In this document: positions 15,593 to 24,494 of the stretch, piece after piece
Layout of the letters: each line of letters begins with the position of its first letter
Position numbering within the stretch: the first letter of the stretch is position 1
The notes under the pieces: generated by a model
Told to the model about the DNA's origin: nothing
The model's database searches: none
The model's input: only the letters and a program-made list of their open reading frames with translations
Source of the DNA: CAG-877 sp045627525
GTDB lineage: Bacteria > Bacillota_I > Bacilli_A > RF39 > UBA660
Assembly: GCA_045627525.1 (NCBI GenBank)
Contig: JAZQNW010000001.1
Location: forward strand, 124,001-188,000
Reading direction: 5' to 3'
Length of the DNA: 64,000 nt
Made by a program: the position numbers and the translations under genes

Positions 15593-15598
15593 TATAAA

Positions 15599-15624
15599 AA
15601 AAGATAAGAAATCTCTTATCTTTT
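15599..15624 (-). terminator. Terminator after the microprotein pair
   Basis: Perfect stem AAGATAAGA/TCTTATCTT with a 4-base loop and flanking A and T runs; it overlaps the stop codon region of the 37-aa gene. Works on both strands by sequence. Confidence 0.75.
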
Positions 15625-15736
15625 AATAACTAATAATTCCGCCTAATATAATAGCAAGTAAAATATATAATATAATAATTATAACATAACCATTGCCAGA
15701 TCTTCTTGTAGTAACATTATTTTCAGAACAACTCAT
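15623..15736 (-). CDS. 37-aa YjcZ/SscA-like microprotein
   Basis: A short gene with a very strong AAGGAGGTG ribosome-binding site. The protein begins MSCSENNVTTRRSGNGY and ends in one hydrophobic helix (VIIIILYILLAIILGGII). The form, a short polar Gly/Ser/Cys start and a VIIxILxILLxII helix, is that of the YjcZ/SscA family of small sporulation proteins of spore-forming Firmicutes. A second gene of the same type lies 13 bases upstream. Sporulation expression is inferred from family and from the other spore genes nearby. Confidence 0.75.
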   Translation of the reverse strand: MSCSENNVTTRRSGNGYVIIIILYILLAIILGGIISY

Positions 15737-15749
15737 TTAAAACACCTCC

Positions 15750-15836
15750 TTAAATATAAGCCCCTAATATAATAATTAAAAGAATAAATAATACTAAAAT
15801 GATGGCATTTGAAGATGAAGATGAACAATTATTCAT
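15750..15836 (-). CDS. 28-aa YjcZ/SscA-like microprotein
   Basis: ATG at 15836 preceded by AAGGAGG. The protein is a polar Cys/Ser start (MNNCSSSSS) followed by one hydrophobic helix (NAIILVLFILLIIILGAYI), nearly the core of YjcZ-type sporulation microproteins. It is the first of a tandem pair with the 37-aa gene, and both share the strong ribosome-binding site and size class. Confidence 0.75.
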   Translation of the reverse strand: MNNCSSSSSNAIILVLFILLIIILGAYI

Positions 15837-15967
15837 AGGTTTTCCTCCTTTTTTTATGCTTTCATTTTATTTTATGGCAAAACTAAATTTATGTGATTAT
15901 ATATGTCATATTTATTGCAACAAATTGCTTTTTTTGTTATTATAATTAATTGTATAGGAGGAATTTT

Positions 15968-16972
15968 ATGAAAAAGAATAAATTAATTATTGGACTAAGT
16001 AGTCTATTGGTAGTTTCCTTAATTCTTACAGGATGTGGAAAAGCAAAATTAAAAAATGGTGAAGAAATTGCTGTGAAAGTAAAAGGTGGTAACGTTACTG
16101 CTGATCAATATTATAATGAAATCAAAGGAAATAATATCAATACTTTAATAAATATGATTGATCACAAATTGCTTGATAAATCATACAAAAAAAGTAATGA
16201 CGAAGATGAATCAGTAAAAAAACAAATTGATCAAATCAAGAGCTATTATGGTAGTGACGAAGCAACATACAAAAATGTATTACAACAATACTTTGGAGTA
16301 AGCAGTGAAGATGAATTAGATTCAATGCTACGACTAGAATATAAAAGAAATCAAGCTGTAAAAGATTACATAAGAAAAAATTTATCAAAGCAAGAAATAA
16401 AAAATTACTATAACAACAAAATAACTGGTGAAATAAATGCTAGTCACATTTTAATAACTGTTGACGTAGATGACAATGCAACAGATGAAGAAAAAGAAGA
16501 AGCAGACAAAAAAGCATTAAAAAAAGCAAATAAAGTTATTAAAGAATTAGAAAGTGGAAAAAAATTTGAAGATTTAGCTAAAAAATATTCAGATGATGAA
16601 GCAACAAAAGAAAAAGGTGGAGATTTAGGATATTTCCAACCTAGTGATATGGTTGAAGAATTTGCTAATGCCGTTAAAAATTTAAAAAAAGGAAAATATA
16701 CCAATGAACCAGTAAAAACAAAATATGGTTATCATATAATTCTTAAAAAAGACGAAAAAGAAAAAGAAAAATTAGACAAAATAAAAAATGATATCAAAGA
16801 AAAGTTAACTGATCAAAAACTTAGTGAAGATCCAACATTATACTATCAAACATTAATTGATTACAGAGAAAGCAAAAATATAACTTGGAATGATAGTAAA
16901 CTAAAAAAACAATATAAAAAATACATGGAAACATTAATTGAAAATGCAAAAAAATCAACTGAGACAAAATAA
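15968..16972 (+). CDS. prsA: PrsA-like peptidyl-prolyl isomerase lipoprotein
   Basis: Membrane-anchored extracytoplasmic foldase that assists folding of exported proteins such as PBPs and adhesins. The 334-aa precursor has a signal peptide with lipobox LTGC (Cys at about residue 23), a SurA-like helical N-domain, a parvulin (PpiC) domain of about 90 residues (NASHILI ... GGDLGYF ... AVKNLKKGKYTNEPVKTKYGYHIILKK) and a C-terminal helical domain rich in Lys. The start at 15968 follows AGGAGG; an upstream ATG at 15950 lacks this. Monocistronic, ending in a strong terminator. Confidence 0.93.
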   Translation: MKKNKLIIGLSSLLVVSLILTGCGKAKLKNGEEIAVKVKGGNVTADQYYNEIKGNNINTLINMIDHKLLDKSYKKSNDEDESVKKQIDQIKSYYGSDEATYKNVLQQYFGVSSEDELDSMLRLEYKRNQAVKDYIRKNLSKQEIKNYYNNKITGEINASHILITVDVDDNATDEEKEEADKKALKKANKVIKELESGKKFEDLAKKYSDDEATKEKGGDLGYFQPSDMVEEFANAVKNLKKGKYTNEPVKTKYGYHIILKKDEKEKEKLDKIKNDIKEKLTDQKLSEDPTLYYQTLIDYRESKNITWNDSKLKKQYKKYMETLIENAKKSTETK

Positions 16973-16998
16973 AAATTGACTAATAACTAGTCAATTTT
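16972..16998. terminator. Bidirectional terminator between prsA and the GT-C-like gene
   Basis: Perfect 11-bp stem AAAATTGACTA/TAGTCAATTTT with a 5-base loop and T run; it also contains the stop codon of the minus-strand gene. Confidence 0.85.
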
Positions 16999-18408
16999 TT
17001 TATATAATTCAAATTCTTTATGGCCATATATTAATTCATAATCTTTAGAATATTTCAAGTATGTTCTTATTGGGTATTTATTAGAAACTAGGAAATAATC
17101 AAAATTATATTTATCAATAAGCTTTATATAATCATTGCTTAAAGTAGAAATATTTAAATAATCTCTATAATTTAAATTGGTATATAAATCTGCCCTACCA
17201 TCTATAAAAACATCAATATCATTATATATGAGTTCTCCACCATAATCATACATATTAAATAATTTTTTTATAGAGGAATCTTTTATTATAGAAATTACTT
17301 CATCATTTAAATATCTCTTATTTAAATTTTTATGCACACGTTGCATACTACAACAAGATAGAATTATTAAAAGAATAGATAATAGAGATATAGCTAAAGT
17401 TATGTTAGAATCATCTTTTCGTTTATCAATATAATTAAAAATTATAAATGTACTTACTATATATGTATATCCCCAAAAACGAATACTCTTTATTCCTAAA
17501 AAAGCACAAACACCAAAAAGTAATAAATCCATAAAATTAATTTTCTTTTTACTAAACAACATTATAAAAAATATAAATATAAGAAAAGCATAATAAACAT
17601 ATCCAGATAAACTAGTTAAAGTTGTCGGTTGCCATTCTGAAATATTTTTAATCATAACTGTATCAGACATATTAGAATATGGATATATAAACATTTTAAA
17701 TCCATGAATATTAATACATACAGCAATCATACAAAGAATCATTACTATAAAATATTTTTTTAATTGTAATTTACTTATTCTTTCAACTTCAATTTTACTA
17801 AATTTAAAAGAAAATAAACCACCAATTATAAACAATAAGCAAAATAAATAACTTAAATTACTAGAACCACCATGAACATTAGCCCATACTACTGTAATTA
17901 TAGGTAAAAAATAAATCTTTTTTGAATTTTCATTATTATACAAATCGTATAAAAACCAAATAGTCAAAGCTAACAAATTAAAACTAATAAGATGTGGTCT
18001 AGCTTGCATAAAAGGCATTAATATAAAAGAACATAAAATCCATACTAACGAAAAAGGTACGTTCTTAAAAAAATTATTTTTATTACTAAAAAACAATATT
18101 AACAATAAAATAAAAATACAAACAAATCCATAAATAATAATATGATATGATTTAAAAACTATTGATAAAGAATAAATAATAATTTCAAATAGCCACTCAT
18201 GAGACATCCAGTATTTTCCTCTAGCAAACCATGAAAAAACATCTTTCTTTGTTATACCATTATTAAACATATATTCTCCAGTTTTAATATGCCAAAAATA
18301 ATCACTTTCACGAAATAAAAAAACTAGACAAAATAATGATATAGATAACAATAACAGTAAAAATGATAATACTTTTTTATTCTTATTAATAAATTCTTTA
18401 ATCTTCAT
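16987..18408 (-). CDS. Polytopic GT-C-like membrane protein
   Basis: A 473-aa protein with about 10-11 membrane helices. The first external loop has ESDYFWHIKTGEYMFNNGI and a following DVFSW...HEWLFE, the D-x-x-WH-x-x-TGE pattern of GT-C-fold glycosyltransferase-like membrane proteins (dolichyl-phosphate-mannose-transferase type), and the C-terminus is a soluble domain with VFIDGRADLY. It may transfer sugars from a polyprenyl carrier to protein or glycan. The ATG at 18408 overlaps the recX stop by 11 bases, so it is translated from the recX message. Function only inferred from fold. Confidence 0.65.
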   Translation of the reverse strand: MKIKEFINKNKKVLSFLLLLLSISLFCLVFLFRESDYFWHIKTGEYMFNNGITKKDVFSWFARGKYWMSHEWLFEIIIYSLSIVFKSYHIIIYGFVCIFILLLILFFSNKNNFFKNVPFSLVWILCSFILMPFMQARPHLISFNLLALTIWFLYDLYNNENSKKIYFLPIITVVWANVHGGSSNLSYLFCLLFIIGGLFSFKFSKIEVERISKLQLKKYFIVMILCMIAVCINIHGFKMFIYPYSNMSDTVMIKNISEWQPTTLTSLSGYVYYAFLIFIFFIMLFSKKKINFMDLLLFGVCAFLGIKSIRFWGYTYIVSTFIIFNYIDKRKDDSNITLAISLLSILLIILSCCSMQRVHKNLNKRYLNDEVISIIKDSSIKKLFNMYDYGGELIYNDIDVFIDGRADLYTNLNYRDYLNISTLSNDYIKLIDKYNFDYFLVSNKYPIRTYLKYSKDYELIYGHKEFELYKKID

Positions 18409-19150
18409 AATACAAACCTTTTTGATATAATTTTTCTTTAATTTTGTATTCCAATTCCTTACCAGAATATTTAGAACTAAGCTTTTTATACAATTTATTA
18501 TATTCCCTTTCAATCATCTCTTTATCATTTTTAAATGTGTATGTATCTATAATAGAATTAATAATACTATATTCATATCCCAAAGTAATTAAATCACTAA
18601 TTATTTTATTTTTTAACACCACACCACCTCTAGTATGATTACTTTTTATAGATTTATTAATAATTTTATTAATTTTTTCTATTTGTATATCCTTATCAAA
18701 AGCACCTATTTCATCTTCTATTATATCAGAATCAACACCTTTATCATGCAATTCCTTTACTATTCTATAAGGTCCTCTAGATGTGGTAATTATTTGATTT
18801 TGAATATAACTTTTAGTAAAAATTCTATCATCTAAATATTTTTTATTTTTTAATTCATCTATAGCAAAATCAATATATTCTAAAGGATATTCTTTTTTAA
18901 CTAAATAATTTTTCATCTCTTTAATACTCTTAGCCCTAGAGTTTAATGATTTTAAAGCTACATAAAATACATCCCATTTATTATTTAATTCTACAACTTT
19001 ATTTAATAAAGTATCATTAACCTCATGATTTATTGTGAGTTGAAAAAAAATTATAACTTGATCATAAACTTCTAAATCATTTCCAGAATCAAAAATAATT
19101 TTATAACGATCAGTTTTAGTTTTTCTTAATCCAACTATTTTCAAAAACAT
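18398..19150 (-). CDS. recX: RecX regulator of RecA
   Basis: Modulates RecA filaments during homologous recombination. The 250-aa protein has the RecX three-helix repeats: LKSLNSRAKSIKEMKNYLVKKEYPLEYIDFAIDELKNKKYLDDRIFTKSYI shows the family's R-x-x-S-x-x-E and Y-LDD-x-x-F patterns, and a second copy follows (GGVVLKNKIISDLITLGYEYSIINSII). Length fits the longer Firmicutes RecX. The start is not certain: GGGTG lies directly before the ATG at 19150, so the TTG nine bases later would be better spaced. No recA next to it; recA is at 30993. Confidence 0.9.
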   Translation of the reverse strand: MFLKIVGLRKTKTDRYKIIFDSGNDLEVYDQVIIFFQLTINHEVNDTLLNKVVELNNKWDVFYVALKSLNSRAKSIKEMKNYLVKKEYPLEYIDFAIDELKNKKYLDDRIFTKSYIQNQIITTSRGPYRIVKELHDKGVDSDIIEDEIGAFDKDIQIEKINKIINKSIKSNHTRGGVVLKNKIISDLITLGYEYSIINSIIDTYTFKNDKEMIEREYNKLYKKLSSKYSGKELEYKIKEKLYQKGLYYED

Positions 19151-19190
19151 CACCCAACTAAAGTATAGCAAAAAAAAAGAAAGAAAACTA

Positions 19191-19394
19191 CTAGTCTTTC
19201 TTTTTTACTTCAATCAAACCTTCTGATATTTCTTCAAGTGCCCTACCAATATTTTTAGCGCTTTTGTACTCTGATTCTGGCATTTGTAAATAACCGTCTT
19301 TAGATATTTCTTTACTTCTTCTAGCCGCTATATGAACAAGTTCATATTTTGAATCAACAATGTTAAGTAATTTGTCGATCGAAGGATAAATCAT
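19191..19394 (-). CDS. rpoZ: RNA polymerase omega subunit
   Basis: Small subunit that helps assembly of RNA polymerase. The 67-aa protein MIYPSIDKLLNIVDSKYELV...HIAARRSKEI...KNIGRALEEISEGLIEV has the omega signature (YxLVxxAAxRAxxI and KxVxxALxEIxxGxI). The ATG at 19394 has GGGAGTG upstream; longer frames starting upstream have no ribosome-binding site. The upstream region on the minus strand offers TTGATT-17-TATCCT as a possible promoter. Confidence 0.92.
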   Translation of the reverse strand: MIYPSIDKLLNIVDSKYELVHIAARRSKEISKDGYLQMPESEYKSAKNIGRALEEISEGLIEVKKKD

Positions 19395-19499
19395 TCGTAT
19401 CACACTCCCTATTATTAGGATACCCTTATCAAAAAAATTAATCAATAAACATGACACAATTAGACACTTTCGTTTACACAACAATTTACAAATAAAAAA

Positions 19500-19518
19500 G
19501 ATAAGCATTTGCTTATCT
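19500..19518 (-). terminator. Terminator after the CotD-like gene
   Basis: AGATAAGCA/TGCTTATCT with a tight loop and TTTTTTATT on the minus strand; overlaps the stop codon. Confidence 0.75.
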
Positions 19519-19854
19519 AAAATTACAGCATGAACCACATTGAACATTACTTACTGTGTTTTCTTCTGAACAAGAATACTCAGGTCTATAAGTATGTTTA
19601 TAAACATGGTGATTTATTATTCTAGTGTGAATCGGACAAACATGTGGTACTTCATGAACAATAGTCTTATGAACCACTTTTTCTTGTACTGCTTCACTAA
19701 CTGGATTCATCATCTGACCGCCTTGCATATTTTGAGTAGAATAATTCATCATATTAATATCAACATTCATGTCATTATCAATAACATTATTGTTACCAAT
19801 TACAGAAGAATCAAAGTCAAAATTAGGCATATTAGTCATACCTTGATCAAACAT
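19513..19854 (-). CDS. cotD: CotD-like spore coat protein
   Basis: A 113-aa protein with an Asn/Met/Asp-rich N-terminal half and a His/Cys-rich C-terminal half: VVHKTIVHEVPHVCPIHTR, INHHVYKHTYRPEYSCSEEN and a final CGSCCNFR. The VPHxxPxHTxxxNHHxYxHxHYxPH-like pattern is that of inner-coat protein CotD of Bacillus. A strong GGAGG precedes the start, and a sigma-K-like -10 (CATAATATA) lies directly upstream, which fits mother-cell expression late in sporulation. Family assignment by composition and pattern; good but not certain. Confidence 0.8.
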   Translation of the reverse strand: MFDQGMTNMPNFDFDSSVIGNNNVIDNDMNVDINMMNYSTQNMQGGQMMNPVSEAVQEKVVHKTIVHEVPHVCPIHTRIINHHVYKHTYRPEYSCSEENTVSNVQCGSCCNFR

Positions 19855-19876
19855 AATATAAATACCTCCTCTAATT

Positions 19877-19903
19877 TATATTATGTAAATTAGACTATTT
19901 AGC
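19877..19903 (-). promoter_or_regulatory. Possible sigma-K promoter of the cotD-like gene
   Basis: CATAATATA fits the sigma-K -10 pattern CATA-N3-TA, with GC 16 bases upstream in place of the usual AC -35. The leader would be very short. Confidence 0.35.
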
Positions 19904-19925
19904 TACCATTTACGCCCAACTATAT

Positions 19926-21233
19926 TTAAAATGGTAATTTCATATTACCGCTTGTCATTTGTTTCATCATTTTTTTCATTTGGTCAAATTGTTGAAGTAA
20001 CTTATTTACTTCTTGAACTGAAGTACCACTTCCCGAAGCAATTCTTGTCTTACGACTAGCCTTAATTATCTCAGGATGTCTTCTTTCTTGTGGAGTCATA
20101 GATAATACTATAGCTTCTATATGAGCCAAATCTTTAGGATTTACTTTTACATTTGTAAGTCCCATCTTTTTTGCTCCAGGAATCAGTTTTATTAAATTTT
20201 CTAATGGTCCTAATTTTTTCATTTGTTTCATAGTAGATAAAAAATCTTCTAAATCAAATTTTCCTTGTTGCATCTTTTTTGCTGTCTTTTCAGCTTCTTT
20301 TTCATCTATAGCTTCTGTTGCTTTTTCAACTAAAGAAACTATGTCACCCATTCCCAAAATTCTACCAGCTGTTCGTTCAGGATCAAAATAATCTAATCCA
20401 TCCATCTTTTCTGAAGTACCAATAAATTTAATAGGAACATTTGTTAAATGTCTAACAGATAAAGCTACACCACCTCTAGTATCTCCATCTAATTTAGTTA
20501 AAATAACACCAGTAAGTGGTAATTTATCATTAAAACCAGTAATAACATTTATAGCATCTTGCCCCATCATAGCGTCAATTACTAATAATATTTCATCAGG
20601 ATTGATAGTATCCTTAATATTTATTAATTCATTCATTAATTCTTCATCAATATGCAATCTACCAGCTGTATCTATTAAAACATAATCATTACCATTATCT
20701 TTAGCATAATTAATAGCATTAGTACTTATTTCTACAGGGTTTTTCTTTCCCTCTTCATAAACTTCAATATTTAATTGCTTTCCTAATTGTTTTAATTGAT
20801 CAATAGCCGCTGGTCTATAAACATCACATGCAACTAATAATGGCTTTTTAGCACGCTTCTTTCTTAAAAAATTAGCAAGTTTAGCTATACTTGTAGTTTT
20901 TCCTGATCCTTGCAAACCAACTAACATTAAAGTAGCTGGATTTCCTTTTAAATTCAATGGAGCATTTTCTCCACCAAGCAAGTTTACTAATTCATCTTTT
21001 ACTATTTTAACAAACAAATCACCAGGATTAATGCTACTAGCAACTTCTTCACCTAAAGCTTTTTCCTTAACAGTATTTGTAAATTCTTTAACAACTTTAT
21101 AATTAACATCCGCTTCTAATAAGGCTAGTCTTATTTCCCTCATCATATCAGAAATATTTTCTTCTGTTATTTTCCCATAGCCTTTAATTTTATGCAAAGC
21201 GTTTTGTAATCTATCTCCTAAACTTTCAAACAT
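19926..21233 (-). CDS. ffh: Signal recognition particle GTPase Ffh
   Basis: Binds signal peptides and 4.5S/scRNA and delivers ribosomes to FtsY at the membrane. The protein (435 aa) has the NG domain (N helices; P-loop GLQGSGKTTS; DVYRPAAIDQL; DTAGRLH; TKLDGDTRGG) and the Met-rich M domain (from about 300; MKQMKKLGPLENLIKLIPG, RIASGSGTSVQEVNKLLQQFDQMKKMMKQM). GGTG six bases before the ATG at 21233 supports this start. It is separated from ylxM and ftsY by the HerA-like gene, unlike the usual order. Confidence 0.97.
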   Translation of the reverse strand: MFESLGDRLQNALHKIKGYGKITEENISDMMREIRLALLEADVNYKVVKEFTNTVKEKALGEEVASSINPGDLFVKIVKDELVNLLGGENAPLNLKGNPATLMLVGLQGSGKTTSIAKLANFLRKKRAKKPLLVACDVYRPAAIDQLKQLGKQLNIEVYEEGKKNPVEISTNAINYAKDNGNDYVLIDTAGRLHIDEELMNELINIKDTINPDEILLVIDAMMGQDAINVITGFNDKLPLTGVILTKLDGDTRGGVALSVRHLTNVPIKFIGTSEKMDGLDYFDPERTAGRILGMGDIVSLVEKATEAIDEKEAEKTAKKMQQGKFDLEDFLSTMKQMKKLGPLENLIKLIPGAKKMGLTNVKVNPKDLAHIEAIVLSMTPQERRHPEIIKASRKTRIASGSGTSVQEVNKLLQQFDQMKKMMKQMTSGNMKLPF

Positions 21234-21285
21234 TTTCATCACCTATTAATAATTATAACAAAAGAAAATAATAATACCAATAAAA

Positions 21286-21308
21286 AAATAGCATTATAAA
21301 TGCTATTT
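21286..21308 (-). terminator. Terminator after the HerA-like gene
   Basis: Perfect stem AAATAGCAT/ATGCTATTT with a 5-base loop and T run on the minus strand; touches the stop codon. Confidence 0.8.
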
Positions 21309-23826
21309 AATTAACTATTGTTACTAATGGTGTACCAGAATCAGTTCTTGGAATTGTAGAATTAGATCCACCACTTCCTCCAAAAAATGAATTACCACTA
21401 TTATCACCATCACTATTTGATTCATTTAAATTAGGCGGAACAATTCGCACTGTTCCATAATCATCATCCTTTTTGTTAACATCTACTGTTGGAACTACTG
21501 CTGTTTGATTAGCAGCAATATCTAAAGAACTTGGTATTGTAAAAGAATTTTGTGGAACTATTCCAGCTCTTTCATCTTCACTAGTAGTTGTAAAATCAGG
21601 TATAGCTGATTGCAAATTTACATTATCCATTGGAAATCCACCAACAGGTAGTGAAAAATTATTATTGATACCATTTAAAATATCATCAGTAAATGAGTTA
21701 GTATTTGACATCATATTTATTTTATTTAAATCAGCAACTCCTAAACCTGTAGTAACATTTGAATTATTTAAATTATTATTCACAGGAATATTATTGTTTT
21801 GAATATTACTACTATTATTCATTTCACTAGGTGGTTGTGGAATTGACAAAATAGCATCATTACTATTTTCTAAGAATGGATTTTTAGGAATATTATTCAT
21901 CGAATTCACAGTAGGCACTGATGAAGTATTAGTTTGCTGTATAAAAGCAGGCTGTTGAGTAGGCATAGAAATAGGTGCAGATTGTTGAACTGGCATAGTA
22001 CTAGGAATAGATGATTGAGGCATAGAATTAGAATTTACACTATTAGTATTACCTCCACTAGTATTAACACTACCATTACCATTCCAAATAGATACAACAT
22101 CACAGTTTCCACTCCAAGGAGCAGGATCTGGCATTTCCATTTTTACTATCAATGGTATTCTAAAAGCCATACCAAAGCCTAAACAAGTACCAGCTTGTAA
22201 AGTTTTTTGCTTTTCAACTATTTCATCACTGATATTTGGAACCATCTTTCGAATATAATCAACATCAACTGGATGGTTCATTTTAAATATTAAGAAATTT
22301 GAACATTGAGATATAACAGTATCAGAAAGTTCTACTGGTCTCTGAGAAATAAGTCCCAAAATAACACCATATTTACGTCCTTCTTTAGCAATTCTTTCAA
22401 ACACATTATATCCAATTAAAAATCTATCTGTATCATTTTGAATATATCTATGAGCTTCCTCAACTATAATATGAAAAGGTATACTAGCTCTATTTGGTAA
22501 AGCCTTAGAAAATTCAAATATCAATCTTGAATAAATTTTAGTAATAACTTTTGCAAAATCATCATCTACATCATCTAAATTTATATTAATAATTTGATAT
22601 TTATTATTATTACTAATTAACATAGATGATAAATAAGATTCTAATGTAATATATTCAGGATAATCAAAGAATTTTGCATTTTCACCAACAATTAGTGAAT
22701 GCAATCTAACTTTAATAGTAACAGCATCACCATAAGTATTTTCATTTCTTAACCATCCTTCACTAATTAAAGTAAAGTTTAAAGCTTTTTCTAATGTATC
22801 TAAATCAAAATACACTCCACCTTTAGGCTCATAATTATCATATTCTGCTTTAATAAAAGATGAAACATACTCAGTTAATAAAACACTTTCGGAAAATTGA
22901 CCTTGATTATCAATTAAAAAACATTCTCTAAATTTTCTTGTATATCCAATTCCTTGCACTGGAGCTTCTAAATTAAACTGTTGAGTAGAACAACTTGCTA
23001 AAATTGAAAAAATCTCATTTCTCTTATTAGGAGAAGTTTCATTAGTATAAAGAATAGTCATAATTGCCTTAGCAATTAAATGATTTTTATAATTTTCAGC
23101 ATCCATGTCTTTTTGAGAAAATATCAATGCTAGTTTCAACATTCTTTCAATTATAGGTAATTGTGAATGGTTAGTAACTTGTAACAATAAAGCAAGATCA
23201 TCTACATTTAATAAAAAGATTGGAAGTCTTAATTTTTCAGCATTTGTACCAACTTCATTAGTACTATAAAAACGATAATGATAATTGGAATTTATACTAT
23301 TCAAATTACTAAAGGCATTATAATATTCACCAGAAGAGTCAAACATTATAATATTGGCTTTATATGGGAAAAGTCTTTGATCATGAAACATATTTTGAAA
23401 TAATCTAGAAATACCACAACTCTTACCAGAACCACTATTACCAAAAATGGCAAAATGATTACTGAAAAAATTATTTACATCTAAAAACACGGGATAATCA
23501 TTATAAAACGGACTAACCCCAAGTTTCATATATCCTTGAGCATCTTGACCAGTAATTAAAGGAACTTCACTCTGATCTATTACTCTAACTTTAGCATCCA
23601 AAGATGGTTTACGTATAACCCCGCCCATCAATTTACCATTTACGATTTCACCTAAAAATCTAATTTTTACAATGTCACCATCTAAATCATCTACTTCACC
23701 CAAAATTTTCTTCAAATTATCTTCAAAAATAACATGAAGATTCATTAAGTTGATAGTAACATTAGTTCCTTCAACTAATTTAACATTAGCAGAATGGTCA
23801 CTTATATAAATTATTCTATCAAACAT
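21307..23826 (-). CDS. HerA/FtsK-type hexameric ATPase with long disordered tail
   Basis: An 839-aa protein. Residues about 1-95 form a small beta-barrel like the HAS-barrel of HerA ATPases; then Walker A GNSGSGKS (129-136), a strand MFDSSGEY, Walker B IPFHIIVEEAHRY (about 455) and LISQRPVELSDTVISQCSNFLIFKM (sensor region) typical of HerA (DUF87). From about residue 600 it is Asn/Ser/Pro/Gln-rich and disordered to the end. HerA proteins pump DNA; with NurA they resect ends in archaea, and with other partners they work in phage defence in bacteria. No NurA, SIR2 or other partner gene is adjacent here. GGAAGGGG precedes the ATG at 23826. It is a single-gene unit between ylxM and ffh, bounded by terminators. 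Confidence 0.88.
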   Translation of the reverse strand: MFDRIIYISDHSANVKLVEGTNVTINLMNLHVIFEDNLKKILGEVDDLDGDIVKIRFLGEIVNGKLMGGVIRKPSLDAKVRVIDQSEVPLITGQDAQGYMKLGVSPFYNDYPVFLDVNNFFSNHFAIFGNSGSGKSCGISRLFQNMFHDQRLFPYKANIIMFDSSGEYYNAFSNLNSINSNYHYRFYSTNEVGTNAEKLRLPIFLLNVDDLALLLQVTNHSQLPIIERMLKLALIFSQKDMDAENYKNHLIAKAIMTILYTNETSPNKRNEIFSILASCSTQQFNLEAPVQGIGYTRKFRECFLIDNQGQFSESVLLTEYVSSFIKAEYDNYEPKGGVYFDLDTLEKALNFTLISEGWLRNENTYGDAVTIKVRLHSLIVGENAKFFDYPEYITLESYLSSMLISNNNKYQIININLDDVDDDFAKVITKIYSRLIFEFSKALPNRASIPFHIIVEEAHRYIQNDTDRFLIGYNVFERIAKEGRKYGVILGLISQRPVELSDTVISQCSNFLIFKMNHPVDVDYIRKMVPNISDEIVEKQKTLQAGTCLGFGMAFRIPLIVKMEMPDPAPWSGNCDVVSIWNGNGSVNTSGGNTNSVNSNSMPQSSIPSTMPVQQSAPISMPTQQPAFIQQTNTSSVPTVNSMNNIPKNPFLENSNDAILSIPQPPSEMNNSSNIQNNNIPVNNNLNNSNVTTGLGVADLNKINMMSNTNSFTDDILNGINNNFSLPVGGFPMDNVNLQSAIPDFTTTSEDERAGIVPQNSFTIPSSLDIAANQTAVVPTVDVNKKDDDYGTVRIVPPNLNESNSDGDNSGNSFFGGSGGSNSTIPRTDSGTPLVTIVN

Positions 23827-23900
23827 AAAAAAAGCCCCTTCCATTCTTTCCCTATCTTAATATGATTATACAAATAAATTAATAATTTTACAAGAAAAAA

Positions 23901-23925
23901 AGATAAGAATATTTAAATCTTATCT
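23901..23925 (-). terminator. Terminator after ylxM
   Basis: AGATAAGA/TCTTATCT stem, 9-base loop, TTTTTTT on the minus strand. Confidence 0.8.
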
Positions 23926-23931
23926 AAACTA

Positions 23932-24228
23932 CTAATATAATAAATCAGTTAAATTTGATTTTAATTTTTCATCTTGAATATTTTCAATTATTTCATTAAG
24001 AATTTTGCTTTTTTCTCTCAACTTAAGTATAGATTCATAATAATTTAATTTATCAGTAACGTTTTTAACCTGCTTATGTATAGCATTTCTACTTACACCA
24101 TAATTTTCTGCCATCTCACTAAGACTTAAATTGTTAAAATAATAATTTTCAAAATACTCTTTTTGTTTATATGTAAGTAATTCACCATACAAATCATATA
24201 ATTCAGTAAAATAAATAACTTCTTCCAT
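23932..24228 (-). CDS. ylxM: YlxM-family HTH protein (UPF0122)
   Basis: A 98-aa sigma-70-region-4-like helix-turn-helix protein found beside ftsY and ffh in Firmicutes and thought to act in SRP function. It shows LLTYKQKEYFENYYFNNLSLSEMAENYGVSRNAIHKQVKN, the family core. It follows the small membrane-protein gene by 2 bases and belongs to the ftsY operon. Confidence 0.93.
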   Translation of the reverse strand: MEEVIYFTELYDLYGELLTYKQKEYFENYYFNNLSLSEMAENYGVSRNAIHKQVKNVTDKLNYYESILKLREKSKILNEIIENIQDEKLKSNLTDLLY

Positions 24229-24230
24229 AA

Positions 24231-24485
24231 TTAGCTCCTCATAATTCCAACTACATCAAGTGCTATTAAAAATATACCTATCAATATATATATAATTGTA
24301 ACTATATTTTTTTTATAAAACAATTGATTATTTACAGCCATTATAAACAAGTCTATGCCTAAAATTAATTCTAAAAATATCCATAAATCTCTATTAACTA
24401 AAAAAGCTATAAATAAAAATATTGTAAAAATCGTTAGTATTAGTTGGCTCATACTAAAAATTTCTTTTAATTTTTTATGTTTCAT
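24231..24485 (-). CDS. Small three-helix membrane protein
   Basis: An 84-aa protein with three hydrophobic helices (about 13-28, 33-50, 62-80) and basic termini. No family recognised. It lies between ftsY (9 bases) and ylxM (2 bases) in one operon, so it may be linked with membrane targeting, but position is the only evidence. Confidence 0.65.
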   Translation of the reverse strand: MKHKKLKEIFSMSQLILTIFTIFLFIAFLVNRDLWIFLELILGIDLFIMAVNNQLFYKKNIVTIIYILIGIFLIALDVVGIMRS

Positions 24486-24494
24486 CTAAATCAC

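Noticed and set aside
15968..16100. Sigma-E promoter before prsA (GTCATATT at about 15905)
   Set aside because: No CATA-type -10 at the right spacing follows the -35-like word.
21307..23826. HerA-based phage-defence pair (such as SIR2-HerA or DUF4297-HerA)
   Set aside because: No adjacent effector gene; both neighbours are SRP genes, and the gene has its own terminators.
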